Shown: in pieces, positions 1 through 14,324 of the stretch
Layout: each line of letters begins with the position of its first letter
Position numbering within the stretch: the stretch's first letter is position 1
From: Holophagaceae bacterium
Lineage (GTDB): Bacteria > Acidobacteriota > Holophagae > Holophagales > Holophagaceae
Direction of reading: 5' to 3'
Length of the DNA: 17,308 bases
Assembly (NCBI GenBank): GCA_025353305.1
Contig: JANXQX010000124.1
Span: 1-17,308, forward strand
Made by a program: the position numbers and the translations under genes
Notes under the pieces: model-generated
The model's input: only the letters and a program-made list of their open reading frames with translations
Databases searched by the model: none
Told to the model about the DNA's origin: nothing

Positions 1-1
1 A

Positions 2-3142
<3,141 letters not shown>

Positions 3143-3208
3143 GTGTAGGGCGATCAATCGCTTAAGCAGTAAGGCCATACCGATACCGACTCCGTTTCAG
3201 AGGTCCTC

Positions 3209-7420
<4,212 letters not shown>

Positions 7421-7442
7421 ACTGACTGCCAAAGCCCCTTCA

Positions 7443-7470
7443 AAAAGAGCCGCGCAAGCGGCTCTTTTCT
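7443..7470 (+). terminator. Intrinsic terminator after rpoBC
   Basis: A perfect 11-bp stem (AAAAGAGCCGC paired with GCGGCTCTTTT) closes a GCAA tetraloop, and the 3' arm ends in four T followed by CT. It begins 23 nt after the rpoC stop and should end the rpoBC transcript. The A-rich 5' arm could also let it work on the opposite strand. Confidence 0.9.
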
Positions 7471-7517
7471 GGAGAGCCAAGCCGTGAATAAATCTGTCCG
7501 GGTGCCAAGGCATTTCG

Positions 7518-7547
7518 TTCAAATTCAGGCCTAAGCGCTGATAGAAT
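7518..7547 (+). promoter_or_regulatory. Candidate sigma-70-type promoter for pnp
   Basis: A -35-like TTCAAA (4 of 6 to TTGACA) at 7518-7523 and a -10-like TAGAAT (5 of 6 to TATAAT) at 7542-7547 are separated by 18 nt. They lie in the AT-richest part of the gap between the rpoC terminator and pnp. Initiation would fall near 7554 and give a leader of about 130 nt. This is inferred from consensus match only. Confidence 0.5.
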
Positions 7548-7660
7548 AAAGATTGCCGAACAATCATCCGTCCGCCCTACGGCAGCGACCTCTGCGTGAA
7601 ATCCTCACTTTGACTCTGTGGCTTTCATGGAGCGATCGCGAAAGGGCGGGCCAGCCAAGT

Positions 7661-7683
7661 CCCCGGTAGGGGCAGGAGATTTC
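7661..7683 (+). promoter_or_regulatory. pnp ribosome binding site with adjacent small hairpin
   Basis: AGGAG at 7674-7678 lies 5 nt before the ATG at 7684 and decides the pnp start over an in-frame GTG at 7618. Just upstream, CCCC (7661-7664) and GGGG (7669-7672) can form a 4-bp stem ending one base before the Shine-Dalgarno. The start assignment is firm; a role for the hairpin is only a possibility. Confidence 0.7.
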
Positions 7684-9795
7684 ATGAACGAACTTCAATT
7701 CAGCCCGACAACCGTGAGTTTGGATCTGGGTGGAACACCCATCACCATCGAGACCGGCCGCATCGCCAAGCAGGCGGCCGGCGCCGTGGTTGTCCGTCAG
7801 GGAGACACGATGGTCCTGGTGGCCGTATGCCGTGCCGCCCCAAGGGAAGGCATCGACTTTTTCCCTCTCACCGTGGACTACCGTGAAGCCGCCTTTTCCG
7901 CCGGCAAGATACCCGGTGGATTCTTCAAACGCGAAGGCCGTGCCACCACCAAGGAAACGCTGATCTGCCGCCTTATTGATCGCCCGCTTCGACCGCTCTT
8001 CGAGGAAGGTTACAACGACGACACCATGGTCACTGCCCAGGTCATCAGTTTTGATGGCGAGCACCAGCCGGACACCTTGGCTATCGTGGGAGCTTCGGCA
8101 GCCCTGATCATCTCCGAAATACCCTTCTTGACTCCCGTGGGCGGCATTCGGGTGGGGCGAACCAATGGGAAATTCGTGGCCAACCCCACGGTGGGCCAGC
8201 GTACCGAAAGCGATCTGGACCTCATCCTTGCGGGCACCGAAGAAGCCATCGTCATGGTGGAATGTGGAGCCAAAGAGGTGCTGGAAGCCGACATGGTGGA
8301 TGCATTGAATTTTGGGCATGACCAGATCAAACGACTCGTGGAACTCCAGAAAAATCTGCAGGCCAAAGTCGGCAAACAGAAGCTCACGGCCACCAAGAGC
8401 GAGCTCAACCAGGACATCTACACCAAGGTCTCCAAGCACGCCGAAAAGCTCATGGCGGCCCTCACCATGAAGGTGAAGCTGGATAGCTACAAGGCCATCG
8501 ATGCCTTGAAGAAGGAAGTGGTATCCGAGCTGACGGTCGATGCCCCGGAAACCAAGAAGGACGTGGTCGCTTGTTTCGATCTGTTGAAAGAAACCCTGTT
8601 CCGCAACACGATCCTGAAGCAAAACATTCGTCTCGATGGCCGGGCCTTCGACCAGATCCGGCCCCTCAACATCGAAGTCGGCGTGCTCCCCTCCACCCAC
8701 GGTTCCTGTCTCTTCACCCGCGGGGAAACCCAGGCTTTGGTGACCGCCACCCTGGGCACCCAGGATGACGTGCAATACATCGATGGCATTGAGGAAGAGT
8801 ACGAAAAGAAGTTCTACCTCCATTACAATTTCCCCGGCTACAGCGTGGGCGAGTGCAAACCCAATCGCGGGCCCGGACGGCGAGAGATCGGCCACGGCAT
8901 GCTGGCTGAACGCAGCCTCATGGCGGTGCTCCCCAGCCAGGAAGAAAACCCCTACACCGTGCGTGTGGTGTCTGACATCACCGAGAGCAATGGATCGTCC
9001 TCGATGGCAACGATCTGTGGCGGAACGCTCGCGTTGATGGACGCTGGCATCAAGCTGAAATCACCTGTTGCCGGTGTGGCCATGGGCTTGGTGAGCGATG
9101 GTGAAAAGTTCGTGGTTCTCTCGGATATCGCCGGACAGGAAGACCACTACGGCGATATGGATTTCAAGGTCGCGGGCACCACCAAGGGCATCACGGCTTT
9201 GCAGATGGATATCAAAATCGGCGGCATCACCACCGAGGTTCTGACCAAGGCCCTGGCGCAGGCCAAACAGGGCCGGCTCCAATTGCTCGCTTCCATGGGC
9301 GAAATCCTGGCCGCCCCGCGAGGGGAGTTCGCTTCGAATGCGCCGCAGATGAAGAGCATCCAACTTCCCAAAGAGAAGATCCGCGATGTCATCGGCAAGG
9401 GCGGAGCAACCATCCGTAACATCATCGAAGTATCGGGCTGCTCCGTGAACATCGATGACGACGGCATTTGCCAGGTGGCCGGCCCGACCCAGGAAAAGCT
9501 TGCGATTGCGATGAAGATGATCGCGGACCTCACCCAGACCGCCGAAGTCGGCAAGACCTACATGGGCCGTGTCGCGAAAGTCGTGGAGTTCGGCGCCTTC
9601 GTCACGATCCTCCCCGGTCTCGATGGCCTGCTGCACGTTTCCGAAATGGCGCCCCACCGCGTGAAGAGCCCCGCTGATGAAGTCAGCGAAGGCCAGGAGA
9701 TCATGGTCAAGGTCATCGGCATTGACGAAAAGAGCGGCAAGATCAAGCTCAGCCGCAAGGCGCTTATGGCTGCCGAAGCGCCAGTTGAAGGCTGA
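7684..9795 (+). CDS. pnp: Polyribonucleotide nucleotidyltransferase (PNPase)
   Basis: This is a 3'-to-5' phosphorolytic exoribonuclease that degrades mRNA to nucleoside diphosphates and works as a trimer, often with RNase E in a degradosome. The 703 residues are the usual family length. The first RNase PH domain contains PLTVDYREAAF and GGFFKREGR near residues 60-85. A helical linker follows. The second RNase PH domain carries GDMDF (residues 490-494) and LQMDIK with D509, the acidic residues associated with metal binding and catalysis. A KH domain starts around residue 555 with VIGKGG in the IRDVIGKGGATIRNI loop. An S1 domain runs from about residue 623 (GKTYMGRVAKVVEFGAFV) to 692. The start at 7684 follows AGGAG and gives the typical N-terminus. 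The gene stands alone between the rpoBC terminator and its own terminator. The usual partner rpsO is not adjacent. Confidence 0.98.
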   Translation: MNELQFSPTTVSLDLGGTPITIETGRIAKQAAGAVVVRQGDTMVLVAVCRAAPREGIDFFPLTVDYREAAFSAGKIPGGFFKREGRATTKETLICRLIDRPLRPLFEEGYNDDTMVTAQVISFDGEHQPDTLAIVGASAALIISEIPFLTPVGGIRVGRTNGKFVANPTVGQRTESDLDLILAGTEEAIVMVECGAKEVLEADMVDALNFGHDQIKRLVELQKNLQAKVGKQKLTATKSELNQDIYTKVSKHAEKLMAALTMKVKLDSYKAIDALKKEVVSELTVDAPETKKDVVACFDLLKETLFRNTILKQNIRLDGRAFDQIRPLNIEVGVLPSTHGSCLFTRGETQALVTATLGTQDDVQYIDGIEEEYEKKFYLHYNFPGYSVGECKPNRGPGRREIGHGMLAERSLMAVLPSQEENPYTVRVVSDITESNGSSSMATICGGTLALMDAGIKLKSPVAGVAMGLVSDGEKFVVLSDIAGQEDHYGDMDFKVAGTTKGITALQMDIKIGGITTEVLTKALAQAKQGRLQLLASMGEILAAPRGEFASNAPQMKSIQLPKEKIRDVIGKGGATIRNIIEVSGCSVNIDDDGICQVAGPTQEKLAIAMKMIADLTQTAEVGKTYMGRVAKVVEFGAFVTILPGLDGLLHVSEMAPHRVKSPADEVSEGQEIMVKVIGIDEKSGKIKLSRKALMAAEAPVEG

Positions 9796-9808
9796 TAAAT
9801 AGGCTGGA

Positions 9809-9831
9809 GGCAGTGGGCCGTTGGCAGTAGG
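9809..9831 (+). repeat. Short degenerate direct repeat GGCAGTRGG
   Basis: Two copies of a 9-mer, GGCAGTGGG at 9809-9817 and GGCAGTAGG at 9823-9831, lie with a 14-nt period between the pnp stop and its terminator. Short low-complexity repeats of this kind turn up in intergenic DNA. Whether it recurs elsewhere in this genome cannot be seen here. Confidence 0.4.
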
Positions 9832-9839
9832 TAATGAAG

Positions 9840-9876
9840 ACCGGAGGCGACCGATTGGTCGCCTCCGGTTCGTTCT
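9840..9876. terminator. Convergent terminator between pnp and hldC
   Basis: A perfect 13-bp stem (ACCGGAGGCGACC with its exact complement) closes a 4-nt GATT loop at 9840-9869. On the + strand it is followed by TCGTTCTG, a weak U-tract. It lies 45 nt after the pnp stop and 31 nt beyond the stop of the opposing hldC gene, so it may serve both transcripts. Its efficiency as an intrinsic terminator is uncertain because neither strand has a clean T-run. Confidence 0.75.
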
Positions 9877-9899
9877 GGTGCGTTCTGTCGGACGCGGGA

Positions 9900-10397
9900 T
9901 TACGAATGTTCCAGCGTCACGCCGCGTCCACTGCGAATGCGTTCTTCGATGCGCGAAGTGCTGTGACCGGGAATGAGGGGAATGATCACGACCCGACCTC
10001 CATTGCCTTCCACCCCTTCGCGCCCGACCACCGTGTCCGGAGTGTAATCACCACCCTTGATGAGAATGTCCGGCTGCAAAGCTTTGATGAGTTGCAGAGG
10101 AGTGTCCTCGTTGAATCGCACCACCGCATCCACACTCCGCAACCCCAGCAGAACGGATGCACGGGCGTTTTCGTCTTGCACAGGCCTTCCCACGCCTTTG
10201 AGCCGTGCGACCGAGGCATCACCGTTGAGGCCTACCACCAGGAAGTCCCCCAGGGCCCGCGCGTCTTCCAGATACCTGACGTGTCCCGGATGCAACAGAT
10301 CAAAGCACCCGTTGGTGAAGCAAAGCCGTGCGGGGCGATCCGCGTGCGCGGCGAGGAAAGCCTGAGCATCAAGAAAGAATCGAGAGCGAGTGTTCAT
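9900..10397 (-). CDS. hldC: D-glycero-beta-D-manno-heptose 1-phosphate adenylyltransferase, stand-alone
   Basis: This cytidylyltransferase-like nucleotidyltransferase of 165 residues transfers AMP from ATP to heptose 1-phosphate, giving ADP-heptose for the LPS inner core in the cytoplasm. The nucleotide-binding motif [16 protein letters not shown] spans residues 28-43, with the HxGH signature H36-P-G-H39. KGGDY at residues 114-118 and the C-terminal [11 protein letters not shown] (residues 144-154), which resembles the family's STS/T-R loop, complete the fold. It corresponds to the C-terminal half of bifunctional HldE (older name RfaE); no kinase domain is fused or adjacent, so the kinase should be encoded elsewhere. 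The gene faces pnp and diverges from the fmdB-like gene with 58 nt between start codons. Its Shine-Dalgarno is weak, only CGGA before the ATG. A related cytidylyltransferase activity is a less likely alternative. Confidence 0.9.
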   Translation of the reverse strand: MNTRSRFFLDAQAFLAAHADRPARLCFTNGCFDLLHPGHVRYLEDARALGDFLVVGLNGDASVARLKGVGRPVQDENARASVLLGLRSVDAVVRFNEDTPLQLIKALQPDILIKGGDYTPDTVVGREGVEGNGGRVVIIPLIPGHSTSRIEERIRSGRGVTLEHS

Positions 10398-10455
10398 GAT
10401 GAGTCCGAGTTAAACTAGAAGATTGCGGCGGGAGTCGCTTGCCTGAAAGGATGCC

Positions 10456-10830
10456 ATGCCACTCTATGAGTACCGCTGTGAAGCTTGCGGCGCGAAAGAA
10501 GAAAGACTCCAGAGCTATTCCGCCCCGACGATCCATGATTGCCCGAAATGCGGCCTGGCAGAAGCCATGCGTCGCGAGATCTCACGCACCGCTTTCGTGC
10601 TGTCGGGCAACGGTTGGTACGCCGGCGGCTACGGCGGAAGCGAGAAGCCGCTTGCCGAGGGCTCCGGAGCCCCTAAGAATGCTGCGGAAACCCATGACGG
10701 CGAAGTTGCAGTCAAGAAGGTCCCCGCAGCCAAAACCGATCCAGGTGTCCCGCCCGAACCAAAGGCAGCTTGCGCCTCCGGTTGTGCTTGTCATTCTCCG
10801 AAAATCGAAGCGATCACCAAGCTGGCCTGA
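10456..10830 (+). CDS. FmdB-family zinc-ribbon protein with Cys-rich C-terminus
   Basis: This is a small 124-residue protein whose N-terminus, MPLYEYRCEACG, is the hallmark of the FmdB/CxxC_CxxC_SSSS zinc-ribbon family. The two knuckles are C8-x-x-C11 and C29-x-x-C32 and should bind one zinc. The rest is low-complexity: a Gly/Tyr stretch (GWYAGGYGG, residues 53-61), then an Ala/Pro/Lys/Glu-rich linker. Near the end is a second cysteine cluster, C106-x3-C110-x-C112-H113, which could bind another metal. Members are annotated as putative regulators, but no general biochemical function is established. AAAGGA at 10446-10451 is the ribosome binding site. The gene is divergent from hldC and ends just upstream of the rpsL promoter region; no strong terminator is visible after it, so read-through into the str operon is possible. 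Confidence 0.85.
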   Translation: MPLYEYRCEACGAKEERLQSYSAPTIHDCPKCGLAEAMRREISRTAFVLSGNGWYAGGYGGSEKPLAEGSGAPKNAAETHDGEVAVKKVPAAKTDPGVPPEPKAACASGCACHSPKIEAITKLA

Positions 10831-10852
10831 TGGGTGGCACAAGGATCACTGA

Positions 10853-10880
10853 TTGACTTCTCCAAGCGGTGCGATAGGCT
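10853..10880 (+). promoter_or_regulatory. Candidate promoter of the str operon
   Basis: TTGACT at 10853-10858 matches 5 of 6 of the -35 consensus. TAGGCT at 10875-10880, 16 nt later, keeps the three most conserved -10 bases. TATAAG follows directly at 10881-10886 and could be an alternative -10. A start near 10887-10893 would leave a leader of about 120-125 nt before rpsL. This is inferred from consensus. Confidence 0.6.
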
Positions 10881-10930
10881 TATAAGTTCCCTGCCCATCT
10901 GGGCTGGTTGATTGTTTTATTCTGTCCAAT

Positions 10931-10995
10931 GTTGCATGTCCTTCTGGGGCATCCGCAACCTCTCGGGCCTCGCTCTCCAGAATCCTCTGGAAGAG
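10931..10995 (+). promoter_or_regulatory. Structured 5' leader of rpsL: two hairpins
   Basis: Hairpin 1 (10931-10959) pairs GTTGCATGTCC with GGGCAT-CC-GCAAC, with a 2-nt bulge and a 5-nt loop. Hairpin 2 (10973-10995) pairs CTCTCCAGA with TCTGG-A-AGAG, with a 1-nt bulge and the loop ATCC; it ends 8 nt before the rpsL Shine-Dalgarno. The arrangement resembles autoregulatory leaders of ribosomal-protein operons, but which protein would bind is unknown. Confidence 0.5.
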
Positions 10996-11003
10996 CCAAC
11001 TAT

Positions 11004-11008
11004 GGAGG
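11004..11008 (+). promoter_or_regulatory. Ribosome binding site that fixes the GTG start of rpsL
   Basis: GGAGG lies 5 nt before the GTG at 11014. An in-frame ATG at 11002 overlaps this site and would give an MEDG-V N-terminus unlike S12, whose family begins MPTINQL. The GTG is therefore the better start. Confidence 0.8.
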
Positions 11009-11013
11009 ATGGT

Positions 11014-11412
11014 GTGCCAACCATCAATCAGCTGATCCGCCAAGGGCGGAAGACGTTCATCAACAAGACCAAGAGCCCCGCGCTCGACGCCTGCCCGCAA
11101 AAACGTGGCGTGTGCACCCGTGTGTTCACCACCACGCCCAAGAAGCCAAACTCTGCGCTTCGCAAAGTGGCCCGCGTGCGCTTGACGAACGGCATCGAGT
11201 GCACCACCTACATCCCGGGTGTGGGCCACAACCTGCAGGAGCACTCCATCGTGCTCATCCGCGGTGGCCGTGTGAAAGATCTGCCTGGCGTGCGCTATCA
11301 CGTGGTCCGCGGAACGCTGGACGCCACGGGTGTCGCCGGCCGCAACCAGTCCCGCTCCAAGTACGGCGCGAAACGGCCCAAGGCCGGTGCGGCCGCTGCG
11401 AAGAAAAAGTGA
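11014..11412 (+). CDS. rpsL: 30S ribosomal protein S12
   Basis: S12 sits at the decoding centre of the small subunit and controls accuracy. The 132 residues begin [13 protein letters not shown], as in the family, if translation starts at the GTG. The conserved core [13 protein letters not shown] carries the streptomycin-related lysines at K43/K44 in the wild-type form. [13 protein letters not shown] carries D89, the residue methylthiolated by RimO in other bacteria. The C-terminus, [11 protein letters not shown] plus an Ala/Lys tail, is slightly extended. The two cysteines in CPQKRGVC are usual for the family. The gene opens the str operon; only 12 nt separate it from rpsG, whose Shine-Dalgarno overlaps the rpsL stop. 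Confidence 0.97.
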   Translation: MPTINQLIRQGRKTFINKTKSPALDACPQKRGVCTRVFTTTPKKPNSALRKVARVRLTNGIECTTYIPGVGHNLQEHSIVLIRGGRVKDLPGVRYHVVRGTLDATGVAGRNQSRSKYGAKRPKAGAAAAKKK

Positions 11413-11424
11413 GGTAGATGAAAA

Positions 11425-11895
11425 ATGGCTCGTCGTTCCGCACCCCCCAAGCGTGAGATCCTCCCGGATCCCATTTACAACTCCCTCATCGTCTCCAAGT
11501 TCGTGAATATCCTCATGGAGCGCGGCAAGAAGGCCACCGCCGAACGCATTGTCTACGGCGCGCTTGAAATCGTCGCGAAGAAGAGCGGCGAAGAGGCCCT
11601 CGAAGCCTTCACCAAAGCCCTGACCAATATCAAACCGGCGGTGGAAGTGAAATCCCGCCGTGTCGGTGGCGCCACCTACCAGGTGCCGGTCGAAGTGCCC
11701 CAGAACCGTCGCACCTCGCTGGCCATGCGCTGGCTGAAGACCTACTCCGCCTCCCGCGGCGAGCGCACCATGCGCGACAAGTTGGCTGGCGAGATTCTCG
11801 ACGCCATGAATTTCCGTGGCGCCGCAATCAAAAAGAAAGACGATGTCCACAAGATGGCCGAAGCCAACAAGGCTTTCGCGCACTTCCGCTGGTAA
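11425..11895 (+). CDS. rpsG: 30S ribosomal protein S7
   Basis: S7 is a primary 16S rRNA-binding protein that nucleates assembly of the 30S head and contacts E-site tRNA. The 156-residue sequence starts [16 protein letters not shown] and has the family segments [18 protein letters not shown], the beta-hairpin region [19 protein letters not shown], and [10 protein letters not shown]. It ends in the full-length form (AHFRW). The Shine-Dalgarno GAGGT overlaps the rpsL stop, so translation is probably coupled. In E. coli S7 represses this operon through the rpsL-rpsG spacer; here that spacer is too short to hold the same structure. Confidence 0.98.
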   Translation: MARRSAPPKREILPDPIYNSLIVSKFVNILMERGKKATAERIVYGALEIVAKKSGEEALEAFTKALTNIKPAVEVKSRRVGGATYQVPVEVPQNRRTSLAMRWLKTYSASRGERTMRDKLAGEILDAMNFRGAAIKKKDDVHKMAEANKAFAHFRW

Positions 11896-11913
11896 ACGGC
11901 TTTTTTACATCGC

Positions 11914-11945
11914 GGGGCCGCTGCATTGGCGGCCCCCATGTTTTG
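11914..11945 (+). terminator. GC-rich hairpin between rpsG and fusA, possible attenuator
   Basis: GGGGCCGC (11914-11921) pairs perfectly with GCGGCCCC (11929-11936) around a 7-nt loop. It is followed by CATGTTTTG, an interrupted and short T-tract. It lies 18 nt after the rpsG stop. It could cause partial termination that sets S12/S7 versus EF-G levels, or it may be a processing or stability element. Confidence 0.5.
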
Positions 11946-12024
11946 AATTGTCAGTCTGAATTTTCGAATTGAATGACCGAGTGCCCTCAGTACCTGATTC
12001 CGATCCTGTTCCTTGAACTTTAAT

Positions 12025-12037
12025 TCTCCCTAGGAGA
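12025..12037 (+). promoter_or_regulatory. fusA Shine-Dalgarno inside a small stem-loop
   Basis: TCTCC (12025-12029) is complementary to GGAGA (12033-12037) with a CTA loop. The 3' arm contains the fusA Shine-Dalgarno GGAG (12033-12036), which lies 6 nt before the GTG start at 12043. The 5-bp stem could limit initiation unless opened. Functional meaning is inferred. Confidence 0.5.
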
Positions 12038-12042
12038 CTCCC

Positions 12043-14151
12043 GTGGCCCGCCATACGCCCCTTGAGCGCTACCGCAACATCGGCATCATGGCTCACATTG
12101 ATGCCGGCAAAACGACCACGACGGAGCGCATCCTTTTTTACACCGGCAAGATCCACAAGATCGGCGAAGTTCACGACGGAGCAGCCACCACCGATTGGAT
12201 GGTTCAGGAGCAGGAACGCGGTATCACCATTACCTCCGCGGCCATCACCGCCAGCTGGGTTCCGTTGACGGGCAAGGATACGGGCGTCGAGCACCGCATC
12301 AACATCATTGACACTCCCGGGCACGTCGATTTCACCGCTGAAGTAGAGCGCAGTTTGCGCGTGCTGGATGGCGCCTGCGCGGTGTTCTGCGCTGTGGGTG
12401 GCGTGGAGCCTCAGTCCGAAACCGTGTGGCGTCAGGCAGACAAGTACCATGTGCCACGCATGGCATTCGTGAACAAGATGGATCGCCCGGGCGCGGATTT
12501 CTTCCGCGTGGTGGAGATGATGAAAACCCGCCTGAAGGCCCGGCCCATGCCCATTCAGATTCCCATCGGCGCAGAGGAGCACTTCCGGGGCGTCGTGGAT
12601 CTGGTGACCATGAAGGCGCTGACCTTCGACGATGGTGACAAGGGCTACAAAGTCATCGAAGGCGAGATTCCCGCCGACCTTCTTGAGACCGCGGCCGAAT
12701 GGCGCGAAAAGATGGTCGAGATGGTCGCCGAGGCCGATGAAGTGCTCATGGAAAAGTACCTGAGTGGCGAAGATCTTACCGAGACGGAGCTTCGTGACGG
12801 CATCCGCAAGGGATGCATCTCGATCATCTTCACGCCGATGATGTGCGGCAGCGCCTTCAAGAACAAAGGCGTGCAGCCCATGCTCGACGCGGTGGTGAAT
12901 TACATGCCGAGCCCCCTCGACGTTCCGGCTATCCAGGGCGTGGATATGGACGGCAATCCCATTGAGCGCCATCCCGATGACAAGGAGCCATTCAGCGCTT
13001 TGATCTTCAAGATCATGGCGGATCCATTTGTCGGCAGCCTGGCGTTCATCCGCGTCTATTCCGGTGTGCTTGAAGCCGGATCCAGTGTCTACAATTCCAA
13101 CAAGGACCGTCGCGAGCGCATCGGCCGCCTGCTTCAGATGCACGCCAACAAGCGCGAGGACATCACTGAAGTCCGCACCGGCGACATCGGCGCGGCCGTG
13201 GGCCTCAAGGATGTGTTCACAGGTCAGACGATCTGCGACGAAGACAAACCCGTTGTGCTCGAGAGCATGGACTTCCCGGACCCCGTGATCCAGGTGGCCA
13301 TCGAGCCCAAGACCAAGGTAGACCAGGAAAAGATGGGCATCGCACTGAGCCGCCTGGCCCAGGAAGATCCCACCTTCAAGGTCAAGACCGATCCCGAGAC
13401 CAATCAGACTATCATCGCCGGCATGGGCGAGCTCCACCTCGAAATCATCGTGGACCGCATGATGCGCGAGTTCAAAGTGGAAGCGAACGTCGGCAAGCCC
13501 ATGGTGGCCTACCGCGAAACGATCCGTAAGCGCGTGGAATCCGAAGGCAAGTTCGTCCGCCAGTCCGGCGGCCGCGGTCAGTACGGCCACGTGAAACTCA
13601 TCGTCGAACCCAACCTGCCGGGCAAGGGTTATGAGTTCATCAACGAGACCAAAGGTGGATCCGTTCCCAAGGAATACATCAAGCCGACGGACCAGGGCAT
13701 TCAGGAAGCCATGGAATCCGGCGTGCTCGCCGGATACCCGGTCGTGGACGTCAAGGTCACGATCTACGACGGCAGCTACCACGACGTGGACTCCAATGAA
13801 ATGGCGTTCAAGATCGCGGGTTCCATGGGCTTCAAGGCGGGCTGCGAGAAGGCCCACCCGGTGATCCTCGAACCCATCATGGCCGTCGAGGTGGTGGTGC
13901 CCGAGGAGTACATGGGCGATGTCATCGGCAACCTGAACAGCCGTCGCGGGCGCATTGAGAACATGGAAGAACGCGCTGGTTCCAAGGTCGTTTCGTCCAA
14001 GGTCCCCCTCGCTGAAATGTTCGCCTATTCCACCAGCCTTCGCGGCATGACCCAGGGCCGCGGCAACTACACCATGCAGTTCTCACACTACGACGAAGCT
14101 CCTAAGAACGTGGCGGAAGAAATCATCGCCAAGGTCAAGGGGTCTAAATAG
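12043..14151 (+). CDS. fusA: Translation elongation factor G
   Basis: EF-G is the GTPase that drives tRNA-mRNA translocation and, with the recycling factor, ribosome splitting. The 702 residues match the family length. GTPase motifs are all present: the P-loop [14 protein letters not shown] with K23/T24, switch I ending [15 protein letters not shown] (residues 90-94), NKMD (residues 144-147) and GSAFKNKG. Domains II to V follow, including GMGELHLEI in domain [13 protein letters not shown] in domain IV and the C-terminal [14 protein letters not shown]. The sequence looks like a canonical translational EF-G rather than a divergent fusA2-type paralogue. Start is a GTG with GGAG 6 nt upstream. 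It follows rpsG after 147 nt. No tuf gene follows, which is unusual for a str operon; the S10 operon comes next. Confidence 0.98.
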   Translation: MARHTPLERYRNIGIMAHIDAGKTTTTERILFYTGKIHKIGEVHDGAATTDWMVQEQERGITITSAAITASWVPLTGKDTGVEHRINIIDTPGHVDFTAEVERSLRVLDGACAVFCAVGGVEPQSETVWRQADKYHVPRMAFVNKMDRPGADFFRVVEMMKTRLKARPMPIQIPIGAEEHFRGVVDLVTMKALTFDDGDKGYKVIEGEIPADLLETAAEWREKMVEMVAEADEVLMEKYLSGEDLTETELRDGIRKGCISIIFTPMMCGSAFKNKGVQPMLDAVVNYMPSPLDVPAIQGVDMDGNPIERHPDDKEPFSALIFKIMADPFVGSLAFIRVYSGVLEAGSSVYNSNKDRRERIGRLLQMHANKREDITEVRTGDIGAAVGLKDVFTGQTICDEDKPVVLESMDFPDPVIQVAIEPKTKVDQEKMGIALSRLAQEDPTFKVKTDPETNQTIIAGMGELHLEIIVDRMMREFKVEANVGKPMVAYRETIRKRVESEGKFVRQSGGRGQYGHVKLIVEPNLPGKGYEFINETKGGSVPKEYIKPTDQGIQEAMESGVLAGYPVVDVKVTIYDGSYHDVDSNEMAFKIAGSMGFKAGCEKAHPVILEPIMAVEVVVPEEYMGDVIGNLNSRRGRIENMEERAGSKVVSSKVPLAEMFAYSTSLRGMTQGRGNYTMQFSHYDEAPKNVAEEIIAKVKGSK

Positions 14152-14153
14152 GG

Positions 14154-14207
14154 TTGAGGGACGAGGCATGAAGTTCTAGCCTCACACCTCACACCTCGTA
14201 CCTTCAA
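14154..14207 (+). repeat. Imperfect inverted repeat with heptad periodicity after fusA
   Basis: TTGAGGGACGAGG (14154-14166) can pair with CCTCGTACCTTCAA (14194-14207), with one mismatch and one bulged T. The loop-side of the right arm consists of tandem heptamers CCTCACA, CCTCACA and CCTCGTA (14180-14200), and the left arm shows the same 7-nt spacing of GAGG. It starts 2 nt after the fusA stop. It has no T-tract, so it looks more like an intergenic repeat or a remnant than a terminator. Confidence 0.5.
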
Positions 14208-14222
14208 AGCCCCTCGCGGGGT

Positions 14223-14255
14223 GAGGCCGCACTGGGTCCTCCGATCCCAGGCCTC
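14223..14255 (+). promoter_or_regulatory. Bulged GC-rich hairpin in the fusA-rpsJ spacer
   Basis: GAGGC (14223-14227) pairs with GCCTC (14251-14255), and CTGGG (14232-14236) pairs with CCCAG (14246-14250). A 4-nt bulge and a 9-nt loop complete it. TTGATAAG follows, so there is no U-tract. It may be an inefficient or factor-dependent stop, or an mRNA 3'-end stabiliser for fusA. Confidence 0.4.
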
Positions 14256-14324
14256 TTGATAAGCCCGCTCCCCTCCTCTTTGAAGGGAAGCCAAAAAAGG
14301 CCGCCGAGGCTCTAAAATTTTGGT

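Noticed and set aside
3143..3208. Small GCGA/TCGC hairpin in the rpoB-rpoC gap
   Set aside because: It has only 4 bp and no T-tract; too weak to call a terminator or regulatory element.
7632..7639. Palindrome GCGATCGC, the HIP1 octamer of cyanobacteria
   Set aside because: I noticed it only in the pnp leader, and the rest of the window is not cyanobacterial; most likely chance.
7618..7683. 22-residue N-terminal extension of PNPase from a GTG
   Set aside because: The ATG at 7684 has AGGAG at ideal spacing and gives the usual PNPase N-terminus; the extension is not PNPase-like.
7564..8895. Minus-strand open frame of about 443 codons opposite pnp
   Set aside because: It is a shadow of PNPase codons, with no recognisable domain and no plausible promoter.
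9834..10418. Plus-strand open frame of about 194 codons over hldC
   Set aside because: It is antisense to a clear nucleotidyltransferase and begins within the pnp terminator stem.
10912..11013. N-terminal extension of S12 or a Cys/Trp-containing leader peptide in frame with rpsL
   Set aside because: There is no good ribosome binding site at the TTG start, no stop before rpsL, and S12 homologues begin at the GTG at 11014.
11905..13857. Minus-strand open frame of about 650 codons opposite fusA
   Set aside because: It mirrors EF-G in the antisense frame and reads through the rpsG-fusA hairpin; no homology is recognised.
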